8,590 bases of DNA from an uncultured Prevotella sp. Lineage in GTDB: Bacteria > Bacteroidota > Bacteroidia > Bacteroidales > Bacteroidaceae. Made by a program: the position numbers and the translations under genes. The notes beneath the pieces are model-generated. The model did no database searches, had not been told where the DNA came from, and saw only the letters and a list, made by a program, of their open reading frames with translations. The stretch is from the NCBI GenBank assembly GCA_900319895.1, contig ONQK01000094.1, positions 1 to 8,590 on the forward strand. Direction: 5' to 3'. Shown here one piece after another: positions 1-6,125 of the stretch. How positions within the stretch are numbered: position 1 is the first letter of the stretch; the number at the start of each line of letters is the position of its first letter.

Positions 1-847
1 ATTTTATTTTCGACATCGTCAGGTTCATTTTTCCGACCCAGATGGCGTGTTTCCCATTCTGGTCGACAGGAATTTCACGACCATCTTTATTTTTGACATA
101 GCGCAGTGTGTCGAAATAAGTGTGTGAATGCCCGCCGAGCACCAAGTCGATGCCATGCGTCTGTGCTATCAGCATCTGGTCACCTATGCCTTCTTCTTGC
201 CATCCTAGATGCGAAATGAGTATGACCAAGTCGCATTTTTCCTGTTGACGTAGTTTTTCAACCGTCTTATGGGCAGTCTCGATGGGGTCCAAATACTTTG
301 TCTGGCCGTAATTTTTTGCATCTACCAGTCCGTTCAGCTCAGGCGAAAGCCCGAAGACACCGATTCGTATGCCTTTGCGTTTCAAGACGACATAGGGCTT
401 GACCAGTCCCTCGCATGGCGTCCCTGTGAAGTCGTAATTGCTGCAAACTATCGGAAAATTTGCCATGCGGAACAGGCGCGCCATGTTGTCCATGCCGAAG
501 TCAAACTCGTGGTTGCCGATGGCCACGGCATCGTAGTGCATTCGGTTCATCAAGCCAACTTCGACATCGCCTTTAAATAAAGAATAGTAAGCAGAGCCTT
601 GTGAAAAGTCTCCGCTATCAAACAGAAGTAAGTCAGGGTTTTTCCGCCGCTCTTCTCGTATCATTTCAATCCTTCTTAAAAATCCGCCGCGCCCTGCCAC
701 GGCCGTGTCGGAAAGATTTTCGTTGAGCGGCATGATGCAGCTGTGCGTATCGTTGGTATGCAGGATGGTTAGCTGCTTTGTCTGTTGGGCACTGACGGTC
801 AGTGCTGCCATGGCACTGATGATGATGAAGAAGATTCTTGTTCTCAT
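1..847 (-). CDS. Metallophosphatase, 5'-nucleotidase catalytic domain (partial, 3' end off window)
   Basis: Translating the minus strand from the ATG at 847 gives 282 residues with no stop before the window edge, so the C-terminus is missing. Residues 1-20 form a signal peptide (MRTRIFF, a hydrophobic run, then VSA-QQ), so the protein should be exported to the periplasm. The calcineurin-like metallophosphatase motifs appear in order: HTNDTH (D33, H35), DSGD (D80), GNHEFD (N112, H113), ISHLG (H213) and GGHSHT (H240, H242). This is the complete dimetal-binding set of the UshA/5'-nucleotidase family, which removes phosphate from extracellular nucleotides. The nucleotide-binding C-terminal domain that normally follows in one chain is instead encoded by the gene just upstream, whose stop lies only 9 bases before this ATG, so the two are almost certainly co-transcribed. 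The exact substrate (AMP, UDP-sugar or other) cannot be read from the sequence. Confidence 0.93.
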   Translation of the reverse strand, partial: MRTRIFFIIISAMAALTVSAQQTKQLTILHTNDTHSCIMPLNENLSDTAVAGRGGFLRRIEMIREERRKNPDLLLFDSGDFSQGSAYYSLFKGDVEVGLMNRMHYDAVAIGNHEFDFGMDNMARLFRMANFPIVCSNYDFTGTPCEGLVKPYVVLKRKGIRIGVFGLSPELNGLVDAKNYGQTKYLDPIETAHKTVEKLRQQEKCDLVILISHLGWQEEGIGDQMLIAQTHGIDLVLGGHSHTYFDTLRYVKNKDGREIPVDQNGKHAIWVGKMNLTMSKIK

Positions 848-856
848 TTTATTCTG

Positions 857-1624
857 CTATTCTACGATTATTCGACCTTCCATTCTACTGTCCACCGCTT
901 CTCCTTGTTCCATTTTCTCACGAAAATAGTTCATGATGATGAAACGTACGTTGTTCGATGCATCCTGCGGCGCATTGACCTGGGTTTTGTCCTTGAAAGC
1001 ATACATCTTGTCGTTGCCTTGTGCCAAATAGTCTAATGTCGCGATGCGATAATTGGCAGAAGGGTTGATGTCATGACCGTTGAGGCAAACGCCGGAGAGG
1101 CGGTTGTCCTTTGTAATCACCAGTTCTACGCCATGGCTCACGCCTTCGCCGCCGACGCTGGCTATTTGGGAGAATAATTCCAACAGTTTTTCCCCCGTCA
1201 ATGTCAGGAAGCAAATCTTATTCTCAAAAGGTGCCACGTCCAGAACGTCGCCATAGGTGACATTTCCCTCTGCAAAGGCGGCCCGGATGCCTCCAACGTT
1301 GTATACTGCCAAGTCGGGCTGTTCATGATAATCTTTTGCCGCCCACATCAAGATGTCTGCCAATAAATTTGATAAAATACTTTCGGGCCTTTGTGCTGAC
1401 ATGTAGCGTGCGGCCTTGCCCACGACGGGGCTCATGATGCTGTCCACCTCATGGCGATAAGGGGCGATGAATCTTTCCAGCGATGCATCGTACTGCGTGT
1501 CAAAGCTTCGGTCGACCAAGACGCGAGAACGTTCTATCCCCGTCATCTGGTATTGGCTGCGGCAGGACATCCCTATCGTCAGAAAGAGTGCTATCCCTAG
1601 ACGGCCTACGGTTTTTAAGTCCAT
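857..1624 (-). CDS. 5'-nucleotidase C-terminal domain protein, probable lipoprotein
   Basis: Starting from the ATG at 1624 the protein has 255 residues. It matches the C-terminal, substrate-binding domain of UshA-type 5'-nucleotidases: SNLLADILMWAA (85-96), NVGGIRA (109-115), the VAPFENKI segment (130-137) whose Phe region stacks on the base in the family, and DYLAQGNDKMYAF (198-210), equivalent to the usual GGDG loop. No metal-binding catalytic domain is present; that is in the next gene. The N-terminus is a short basic stretch, a hydrophobic run and Cys21 (GMSC), suggesting a relaxed Bacteroidetes lipobox and membrane anchoring. Longer starts exist at 1657 and 1690, but the likely promoter box at 1695-1702 would place the transcript start near 1688, excluding 1690, and only the 1624 start gives a normal signal sequence. 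It probably pairs with the downstream metallophosphatase to make a two-chain nucleotidase; that pairing is inference. Confidence 0.9.
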   Translation of the reverse strand: MDLKTVGRLGIALFLTIGMSCRSQYQMTGIERSRVLVDRSFDTQYDASLERFIAPYRHEVDSIMSPVVGKAARYMSAQRPESILSNLLADILMWAAKDYHEQPDLAVYNVGGIRAAFAEGNVTYGDVLDVAPFENKICFLTLTGEKLLELFSQIASVGGEGVSHGVELVITKDNRLSGVCLNGHDINPSANYRIATLDYLAQGNDKMYAFKDKTQVNAPQDASNNVRFIIMNYFREKMEQGEAVDSRMEGRIIVE

Positions 1625-1694
1625 AAAAAAATAATTTTGTATAATCGAAATAAACATTGTCGCCTCTGTGCCTAAAACGCGAGGTAACAATTTG

Positions 1695-1702
1695 CAAAGA
1701 TA
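1695..1702 (-). promoter_or_regulatory. Probable -7 box (TATCTTTG) for the split-nucleotidase operon
   Basis: Read on the minus strand this is TATCTTTG, an exact match to the Bacteroidetes -7 consensus TAnnTTTG. It lies about 70 bases upstream of the preferred start codon at 1624. No TTG-type -33 box is visible at the usual spacing; the region there is A-rich on the minus strand. It is therefore a half-supported promoter. Confidence 0.5.
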
Positions 1703-1843
1703 AGTCTTTTATTTTGTTTCTGGCTTTTTTTGTCCGAATTTTCCATGTCAAGGCCTCAAAACAGGATGGAAGTCGGCATCGGAAAATGTCTTGAGGTGCT
1801 CCAATGGCGGATGATGGTCTGCCGGGTTGTTTTTGACTCAAAA

Positions 1844-2356
1844 TCAGCGTGGAAAATTCTGCTGAGGCAATGTCTTGAGTTTTTTTTCCCATTCCTCTTT
1901 GTTCTTCAACGAAGGAATCCTCGGAAAGGAAGGGCTAAGGCTTTCAAAATCGATTTCAGGGAGCCTCATTTTTTCTTCAGCCTTCAAGGGCACTACAATC
2001 TCGTCTTGATATTCCTCGACCAACACCATGCAGACGCCTGCGGAGAGCATCCCCAGTTCTTTGGCGGCTCCCCACGACAGGTCGATGATCCTACCCTTGA
2101 TAAAGGGGCCACGGTCGTTGACGCGTACTATAACCTGCTTGTCGTTGGTTAAATTCGTTACCTTCAACCTTGTCCCAAAAGGGAAACGGCGATGTGCACA
2201 GGTCAGGCTGTCGTGATGCAGCCGCTCTCCATTGCTTGTGCGCGCGCCTGTTGCCTTTTTGGCGTAATAAGAGGCTTTACCACGTTGCTGTGCTTGCAAC
2301 GTGGTAAAGCCCATGAATATTGTCAATATTACTAAGAATATTCGTTCTCTGTTCAT
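1844..2356 (-). CDS. RlpA-like double-psi beta-barrel protein, exported, no SPOR domain
   Basis: From the ATG at 2356 the protein has 170 residues. It opens with a clear signal peptide (MNRERIF, hydrophobic core, cleavage near LQA-QQ). A double-psi beta-barrel domain of the RlpA family follows, covering most of the next 90 residues: GKASYYAKKATGARTSNGE, then TCAHRRFPFGTRLKVTNL, VIVRVNDRGPF, and GRIIDLSWGAAKELGM. The His of AHRR and the Asp of NDRGPF, catalytic in lytic RlpA proteins, are kept. RlpA proteins cut glycan strands lacking stem peptides or bind septal peptidoglycan; many carry a C-terminal SPOR domain, but here the last 50 or so residues are a charged tail with none. An alternative start at 2377 adds MGFKTCR and would bury a palindrome in coding sequence. 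The gene follows gdhA on the same strand after about 60 bases. A perfect 16-bp inverted repeat lies across its signal-peptide cleavage region. Confidence 0.88.
   Translation of the reverse strand: MNRERIFLVILTIFMGFTTLQAQQRGKASYYAKKATGARTSNGERLHHDSLTCAHRRFPFGTRLKVTNLTNDKQVIVRVNDRGPFIKGRIIDLSWGAAKELGMLSAGVCMVLVEEYQDEIVVPLKAEEKMRLPEIDFESLSPSFPRIPSLKNKEEWEKKLKTLPQQNFPR
2273..2311 (-). repeat. Perfect 16-bp inverted repeat, 7-base loop, inside the rlpA-like gene
   Basis: The left arm 2273-2288 (GGCTTTACCACGTTGC) is perfectly complementary to the right arm 2296-2311 (GCAACGTGGTAAAGCC), with the 7-base loop at 2289-2295. It lies 45 bases after the preferred start codon and encodes GFTTLQAQQRGKA around the signal cleavage site. 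In the mRNA it would fold into a very stable hairpin. There is no T-run after it, so it is not a standard terminator. Confidence 0.9.
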
Positions 2357-2362
2357 CCTACA

Positions 2363-2374
2363 GGTTTTAAAACC
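2363..2374. promoter_or_regulatory. 12-bp palindrome GGTTTTAAAACC before the rlpA-like start
   Basis: GGTTTTAAAACC is a perfect palindrome ending 7 bases before the preferred start codon at 2356. Its position over the leader would suit a repressor or RNA-level control site. No known regulator is recognised, and a 12-bp AT-rich palindrome can occur by chance. Confidence 0.35.
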
Positions 2375-2381
2375 CATAGAA

Positions 2382-2405
2382 ACGGTCTTCTACAAAACAG
2401 ACCGT
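2382..2405 (-). terminator. Weak hairpin between gdhA and the rlpA-like gene
   Basis: ACGGTCT (2382-2388) pairs perfectly with AGACCGT (2399-2405) around a 10-base loop, 14 bases after the gdhA stop. On the minus strand only three T residues follow, so it is at best a weak or leaky terminator, or an RNA-stabilising 3' end of the gdhA message that lets some transcription continue into the next gene. Confidence 0.4.
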
Positions 2406-2418
2406 CAACGGGTGGTTT

Positions 2419-3762
2419 TTAAATGACGCCTTGTTCGAGCATGGCCTGTGCAACCTTCATGAAGCCTGCAATATTTGCACCCTTCACATAGTCGATTGTA
2501 CCGTCTGCCTGTGTGCCGAACTTCACGCACTGTTCGTGGATGCTTTCCATGATCCAGTGCAGTTTGTCGTCAACTTCCTTTTCAGACCAGTTGAGGTGAG
2601 CCGCATTCTGGGTCATTTCAAGACCTGAAGTTGCTACACCGCCTGCATTTACGGCCTTGCCGGGAGCGAAATAAACTCCGTTCTTCTGGAAGAAGTGGAT
2701 GGCGCCGGGCTGGCAACCCATGTTGGAAACCTCACAGCAGCACCAGCAGCCGTTAGCCTTCAGCTCCTTAGCGTCTTCTTCGCTAAGCTCGTTCTGGAAT
2801 GCGCAGGGCAGGGCGATGTCGCAAGGAATGCTCCAAGCTTTCTTGCCTGCGGTGAATTTAGCTTGTGCTGGGAACTTGGTTGCCATGTCTTCAACCTTGT
2901 TGCGGTTGGAAGAACGCATGTCCAACATATAGTCGATCATCTCGTCTGTGATGCCGTCGGGAATGTGGCAAACACCGTCCGGACCTGAAATTGCAACCAC
3001 TTTTGCACCCAGTTCTTTAGCTTTCTTTGAAGCACCCCAAGCCACATTTCCAAAGCCAGAAAGCGCGATGGTCAGACCTTTGATGTCCTTGCCTGCCTTG
3101 TGGAGGAGGTGTTCTGTGAAATAGAGGGCACCGTAGCCAGTTGCCTCTGGGCGGAGGATTGAGCCACCCCATGTCTCACCCTTACCAGTGAGGACGCCAG
3201 TGTGATATTGACGAGTGAGTTTCTGATACATACCATTCAAGAAGCCAATCTCGCGGCCGCCAACACCAACGTCACCAGCAGGGATGTCCTGGTCGGGGCC
3301 GATGCAATGACGGAGTTCCAGCATGAAAGCTTGGCAGAACCGCATGATTTCTGCGTCTGACTTGCCTACTGGGTCGAAGTCGGAGCCACCTTTGCCACCG
3401 CCCATGGGGAGTGTTGTCAGTGCATTTTTGAAAGTCTGTTCGAAACCAAGGAACTTCAACATAGAAGGAGTTACTGCCTTGTGGAAACGGAGACCACCTT
3501 TGTATGGGCCGATGGCGCTGTTGAATTGCACACGGTAGCCAAGGTTGGTCTGCACTTCGCCGTTGTCGTCAACCCAGTTTACGCGGAATGTGAAGATGCG
3601 CTCTGGTTCAACGATGCGTTCAATGATCTTTGCTTTCTCGAACTCAGGGTGTTGGTTGTACACTTCTTCCACTGACTCGAGTACTTCTTGTACTGCTTGT
3701 AAGTACTCTGACTCACCTGGATGTTTAGCTTCCAGGTGCTGCATGATTTTTTTAACTTCCAT
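2419..3762 (-). CDS. gdhA: Glutamate dehydrogenase, hexameric ~450-residue class
   Basis: This 447-residue protein is a full-length glutamate dehydrogenase, interconverting 2-oxoglutarate plus ammonia and glutamate in the cytoplasm. Active-site residues are in place and run one number behind those of Clostridium symbiosum GDH: K88 (PYKGG), K112 (FKNA), catalytic K124 (PMGGGKGGSDFDP), D164 (PAGDVGVGGRE) and a Ser within VATSGLEM (379-380 region). The coenzyme domain carries GFGNVAWG (236-243). The loop after the second strand reads SGPDG (259-263), like the NAD-dependent clostridial enzyme and unlike the SDS of NADP-dependent E. coli GdhA, so NAD use is likely though automatic annotation may say NADP. 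Residues 339-350 form an unusual cysteine-rich stretch (GCWCCCEVSNMGC) where relatives usually have VLCVAE or VKAVAE-like residues. It has its own promoter at 3822-3853 and is followed on the same strand by the rlpA-like gene. Confidence 0.97.
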   Translation of the reverse strand: MEVKKIMQHLEAKHPGESEYLQAVQEVLESVEEVYNQHPEFEKAKIIERIVEPERIFTFRVNWVDDNGEVQTNLGYRVQFNSAIGPYKGGLRFHKAVTPSMLKFLGFEQTFKNALTTLPMGGGKGGSDFDPVGKSDAEIMRFCQAFMLELRHCIGPDQDIPAGDVGVGGREIGFLNGMYQKLTRQYHTGVLTGKGETWGGSILRPEATGYGALYFTEHLLHKAGKDIKGLTIALSGFGNVAWGASKKAKELGAKVVAISGPDGVCHIPDGITDEMIDYMLDMRSSNRNKVEDMATKFPAQAKFTAGKKAWSIPCDIALPCAFQNELSEEDAKELKANGCWCCCEVSNMGCQPGAIHFFQKNGVYFAPGKAVNAGGVATSGLEMTQNAAHLNWSEKEVDDKLHWIMESIHEQCVKFGTQADGTIDYVKGANIAGFMKVAQAMLEQGVI

Positions 3763-3821
3763 AATTGTTGTTAATAATTAAATTATTTGTTATAGGATTA
3801 TCCATTTTCAAATTAACCTTG

Positions 3822-3853
3822 CAAATATACTTGTTTTATAAATATAGACCAAA
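3822..3853 (-). promoter_or_regulatory. gdhA promoter (Bacteroidetes -33/-7 type)
   Basis: On the minus strand TTTG (3853-3850) is followed after 20 bases by TATATTTG (3829-3822), matching TTTG-N19-21-TAnnTTTG. Transcription should start near 3815, giving a leader of about 50 bases before the gdhA ATG at 3762. Confidence 0.7.
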
Positions 3854-3974
3854 TAAAAACATGTGTTTTTTTGTTTTTTTTCTCTTTTTAGTTATTTTAA
3901 TATAAATAGGTAGTTTTCAGATACATACAAGGCTTTGTTGACGTTTTGACATGTTTTGGTCTTTTTTTTGTGCC

Positions 3975-3996
3975 AAATGTCAGAAAAATGTCAGAA
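3975..3996. repeat. Tandem 11-base direct repeat upstream of aqpZ promoter
   Basis: AAATGTCAGAA occurs twice head to tail (3975-3985 and 3986-3996), ending 26 bases before the aqpZ -33 box. The 11-base period is about one helical turn, as seen for binding sites of activators that sit upstream of a promoter. The core ATGTCAGAAA recurs once at 7921-7930 between the other divergent promoter pair. No regulator is identified. Confidence 0.55.
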
Positions 3997-4022
3997 AAAA
4001 GAACAATTTCTCGTGAAAAATC

Positions 4023-4051
4023 TTGCAAAAAGAAATATTTTTCTATCTTTG
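4023..4051 (+). promoter_or_regulatory. aqpZ promoter (Bacteroidetes -33/-7 type)
   Basis: TTG at 4023-4025, an 18-base spacer, then TATCTTTG at 4044-4051, an exact -7 box. The predicted start near 4058 leaves a leader of about 100 bases before the aqpZ ATG, long compared with the other genes in this window. Confidence 0.72.
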
Positions 4052-4080
4052 CTTTGTTTAAGGTCCCGAAAAGTGGGGAG

Positions 4081-4099
4081 CGTGCGCAAAATGCGCGTG
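4081..4099 (+). other. Small RNA hairpin in the aqpZ 5' leader
   Basis: CGTGCGCA (4081-4088) can pair with TGCGCGTG (4092-4099) around an AAA loop: six Watson-Crick pairs, five of them the contiguous GCGCA/TGCGC core, plus two G-U pairs. It lies in the predicted untranslated leader about 25 bases after the expected transcript start. It matches no riboswitch class I recognise and may be a 5' stabilising hairpin. Confidence 0.35.
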
Positions 4100-4156
4100 G
4101 AAAGCATTTATTTTGATGATTAATATAACTATTTAACTTTACAAAACTTAGGTACA

Positions 4157-4846
4157 ATGAAAAAGTATTTAGCAGAGATGATTGGCACCATGGTGCTTGT
4201 CTTGATGGGTTGCGGCGTTGCCGTCAGCCTGAATTGTAGTTCTAACTGTGCAGAGGTGGCAAACGCAGGAACGGTTGTCGGAACGGCATTGGCCTTTGGC
4301 CTGTCGGTCGTCGCGATGGCATACACCATCGGAGGAGTCAGCGGCTGTCACATAAATCCGGCAATTACTTTTGGCTTGTTGCTGAACAAGAAAATTGAGC
4401 TAAAAGAAGCAGCGATGTACATGGTATTCCAGGTCATCGGTGCAATTGTTGGATCGACGTTGCTTTGGATCCTGACCGAGAATGCAGGACTTGCAGGCAC
4501 TGGTGCCAACGACCTTCAAGAGGGCGTGAGCGTGGCTGGCGGCTTGTTGGCAGAAATCATTTTTACTTGTGTGTTCGTGTTGGTAGTGCTCGGCGCAACT
4601 TCAAAGACCAACGGCGCGACCAACAATTTTGCAGGCTTGGCCATCGGCCTGGCATTGGTCTTGGTGCACTTGGCCTGCATTCGCTATACGGGTACGTCGG
4701 TCAACCCGGCGCGCTCCATCGGCCCGGCTATTTTTCAGGGTGGCAGTGCGTTGAGCAACCTCTGGATCTTCATCCTCGGGCCATTTGTCGGTAGCGCGAT
4801 GGCTGCTGTCATTTGGAAAATCATCGACACCGAAAAAGCTGAATGA
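4157..4846 (+). CDS. aqpZ: Aquaporin Z-type water channel (MIP family)
   Basis: This 229-residue inner-membrane channel has the normal length and six hydrophobic segments of the major intrinsic protein family. Both pore-lining signatures are present: SGCHINPAITFG (NPA at 67-69) and GTSVNPARSIGP (NPA at 183-185). The four selectivity-filter residues match those of E. coli AqpZ (Phe, His, Thr, Arg): F47 in LAFGL, H171 in LVHL, T180 and R186. That combination predicts a narrow, water-selective pore rather than a glycerol facilitator. Residue 64 is Cys where E. coli has Gly in SGGHFNPA, and the first outer loop carries a CSSNC pair (27, 31). The gene stands alone, with its own promoter, a long leader and a strong terminator at 4874-4913. 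Its role is probably fast water flow during osmotic change. Confidence 0.96.
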   Translation: MKKYLAEMIGTMVLVLMGCGVAVSLNCSSNCAEVANAGTVVGTALAFGLSVVAMAYTIGGVSGCHINPAITFGLLLNKKIELKEAAMYMVFQVIGAIVGSTLLWILTENAGLAGTGANDLQEGVSVAGGLLAEIIFTCVFVLVVLGATSKTNGATNNFAGLAIGLALVLVHLACIRYTGTSVNPARSIGPAIFQGGSALSNLWIFILGPFVGSAMAAVIWKIIDTEKAE

Positions 4847-4873
4847 GCTCGTCTCCAGTCAACCATAAAGCTG

Positions 4874-4913
4874 AAAACGGCGACTTCCATCAAGGAAAGT
4901 TCGCCGTTTTTTT
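4874..4913 (+). terminator. Rho-independent terminator of aqpZ
   Basis: AAAACGGCGA (4874-4883) pairs perfectly with TCGCCGTTTT (4901-4910), with further partial pairing of CTTCC with GGAAAG inside. A run of seven T residues at 4907-4913 follows the GC-rich stem. It lies 28 bases after the aqpZ stop. Confidence 0.9.
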
Positions 4914-4962
4914 ATGGAAAACCAACTTTTTTAAATAAAAAGGTGAAAAAGAAGCAGTTATA

Positions 4963-4993
4963 TTTGCTACATGAAAAGAAAATCGTACTTTTG
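4963..4993 (+). promoter_or_regulatory. fba promoter (Bacteroidetes -33/-7 type)
   Basis: TTTG at 4963-4966, a 19-base spacer, then TACTTTTG at 4986-4993. The predicted transcript start near 5000 leaves an A-rich leader of about 34 bases, without a Shine-Dalgarno sequence, before the ATG at 5034; such leaders are normal in Bacteroidetes. Confidence 0.75.
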
Positions 4994-5033
4994 CAGAAAA
5001 CAATCCTAAACAAAACATTAACGATTAAAATCT

Positions 5034-6044
5034 ATGGTTGACTACAAATCACTTGGGCTCGTGAACACCAGAGAAATGTTCAAGAAAGCCATCAACGGAG
5101 GCTATGCCATCCCTGCATTCAACTTCAACAACATGGAACAGCTGCAAGCCATCATCAAAGCCTCTTCGGAAACAAAATCCCCAGTTATCCTGCAAGTCTC
5201 GAAAGGTGCTCGGAACTATGCCAATCAAACGCTTTTGCGCTATATGGCACAAGGAGCAGTAGAGTATGCAAAGGAACTCGGCTGCAATCATCCCGAAATA
5301 GCGCTGCATTTAGACCATGGCGACAGCTTTGAGGTTTGTAAGAGTTGTATTGACTTCGGCTTTTCATCGGTCATGATTGACGGTAGCGCACTGCCTTACG
5401 ACGAAAATGTTGCCTTGACGCGCAAGGTGGTGGAATACGCGCATCAGTTTGATGTAACCGTGGAGGGTGAACTCGGGGTGTTGGCAGGCGTTGAAGACGA
5501 TGTCGTGGCAGAAGAGTCACACTACACCAAGCCGGAGGAGGTCATTGACTTCGTGTCAAAAACAGGCGTCGACTCGCTGGCCATCTCAATCGGGACCTCG
5601 CATGGCGCTTATAAATTCAAGCCAGAGCAGTGTACACGCGACCCAAAGACGGGCAAGCTCGTGCCGCCGCCATTGGCTTTTGACGTACTGGATGCTATCA
5701 TGGAGAAATTGCCGGGATTCCCAATTGTGCTGCACGGCAGCTCGTCTGTTCCGCAAGAATATGTTGACACCATCAATGAGAATGGCGGAAAATTGCCTGA
5801 TGCCGTCGGCATTCCAGAAGAGCAGTTGCGAAAAGCCTCAAAAAGTGCGGTCTGCAAGATTAATATTGACTCTGACTCAAGACTCGCCTTCACAGCTGCT
5901 GTGCGCAAGGTCTTCAATGAAAAGCCGGCTGAGTTCGACCCGCGGAAATATTGTGGGCCGGCACGCGACCTCATGACGGAGTTGTATGAGCATAAAATCA
6001 AAAATGTGCTGGGTTCCGAGAACAAACTTGCCGACCTTGGCTAA
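5034..6044 (+). CDS. fba: Class II fructose-bisphosphate aldolase
   Basis: This 336-residue cytoplasmic enzyme cleaves fructose 1,6-bisphosphate to dihydroxyacetone phosphate and glyceraldehyde 3-phosphate, and runs in reverse in gluconeogenesis. It has the zinc-dependent class II signatures: AIPAFNFNN near the N-terminus (25-33), LHLDHGDS (91-98) with catalytic D94 and zinc ligand H95, VEGELG (143-148), GTSHGAYKF (188-196) with H190, VLHGSSSVP (232-240) with H234, and KINIDSDSR (275-283) with the phosphate-binding N277 and D279. The extra segment around EEVID...KFKPEQCTRDPKTGKLVPPPLAF and the C-terminal KYCGPARDLMTELYEHKI fit the 330-residue type common in Bacteroidetes. A sugar-bisphosphate specificity such as tagatose cannot be excluded from sequence alone, but the genome context of a single strong promoter and terminator suits the main glycolytic enzyme. 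Nothing is missing or broken. Confidence 0.96.
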   Translation: MVDYKSLGLVNTREMFKKAINGGYAIPAFNFNNMEQLQAIIKASSETKSPVILQVSKGARNYANQTLLRYMAQGAVEYAKELGCNHPEIALHLDHGDSFEVCKSCIDFGFSSVMIDGSALPYDENVALTRKVVEYAHQFDVTVEGELGVLAGVEDDVVAEESHYTKPEEVIDFVSKTGVDSLAISIGTSHGAYKFKPEQCTRDPKTGKLVPPPLAFDVLDAIMEKLPGFPIVLHGSSSVPQEYVDTINENGGKLPDAVGIPEEQLRKASKSAVCKINIDSDSRLAFTAAVRKVFNEKPAEFDPRKYCGPARDLMTELYEHKIKNVLGSENKLADLG

Positions 6045-6088
6045 GGTGTTTTTGTGAAAGACTTTACTAGGTTTGGTCATTTTTCAAC

Positions 6089-6125
6089 AAAATCCGTCGC
6101 ACGGCAAACGGGCGACGGATTTTTG
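6089..6125 (+). terminator. Rho-independent terminator of fba
   Basis: AAAATCCGTCGC (6089-6100) pairs perfectly over 12 bp with GCGACGGATTTT (6112-6123) around an 11-base loop, followed by T. It starts 45 bases after the fba stop. The A-run on the left arm means it could also work, more weakly, for minus-strand transcripts. Confidence 0.88.

Larger units (their letters stand above)
3763..4156. other. 394-base intergenic region with divergent promoters of gdhA and aqpZ
   Basis: This AT-rich stretch separates two divergent genes. It contains the gdhA promoter (3822-3853), a T-rich tract (about 3866-3890), a tandem 11-base repeat (3975-3996), the aqpZ promoter (4023-4051) and a roughly 100-base aqpZ leader with a small hairpin. 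I see no supported gene; the 86-codon minus-strand reading frame at 3897-4157 has no family resemblance and runs through the promoter elements. Confidence 0.7.

Noticed and set aside
269..580. Plus-strand 103-codon frame
   Set aside because: It is antisense to the metallophosphatase, whose motifs are unmistakable on the minus strand.
1785..1879. Direct repeat AATGTCTTGAG at 1785-1795 and 1869-1879
   Set aside because: Only 11 bases, one copy is in coding sequence and one outside, with no symmetry or link to a promoter; probably chance.
1500..1892. Minus-strand 130-codon frame
   Set aside because: It overlaps the ends of two well-supported genes in another frame, spans the promoter box, and has no recognisable features.
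3866..3890. T-rich tract as a terminator
   Set aside because: No stem precedes it on either strand, and it lies between divergent promoters where no transcript should end.
4465..4794. Plus-strand 109-codon frame within aqpZ
   Set aside because: It is an out-of-frame shadow of the aquaporin, rich in Arg as expected of a shifted GC-rich frame.
5467..5976. Plus-strand 169-codon frame within fba
   Set aside because: It is an out-of-frame shadow of the aldolase with Ser/Arg-rich composition and no family resemblance.
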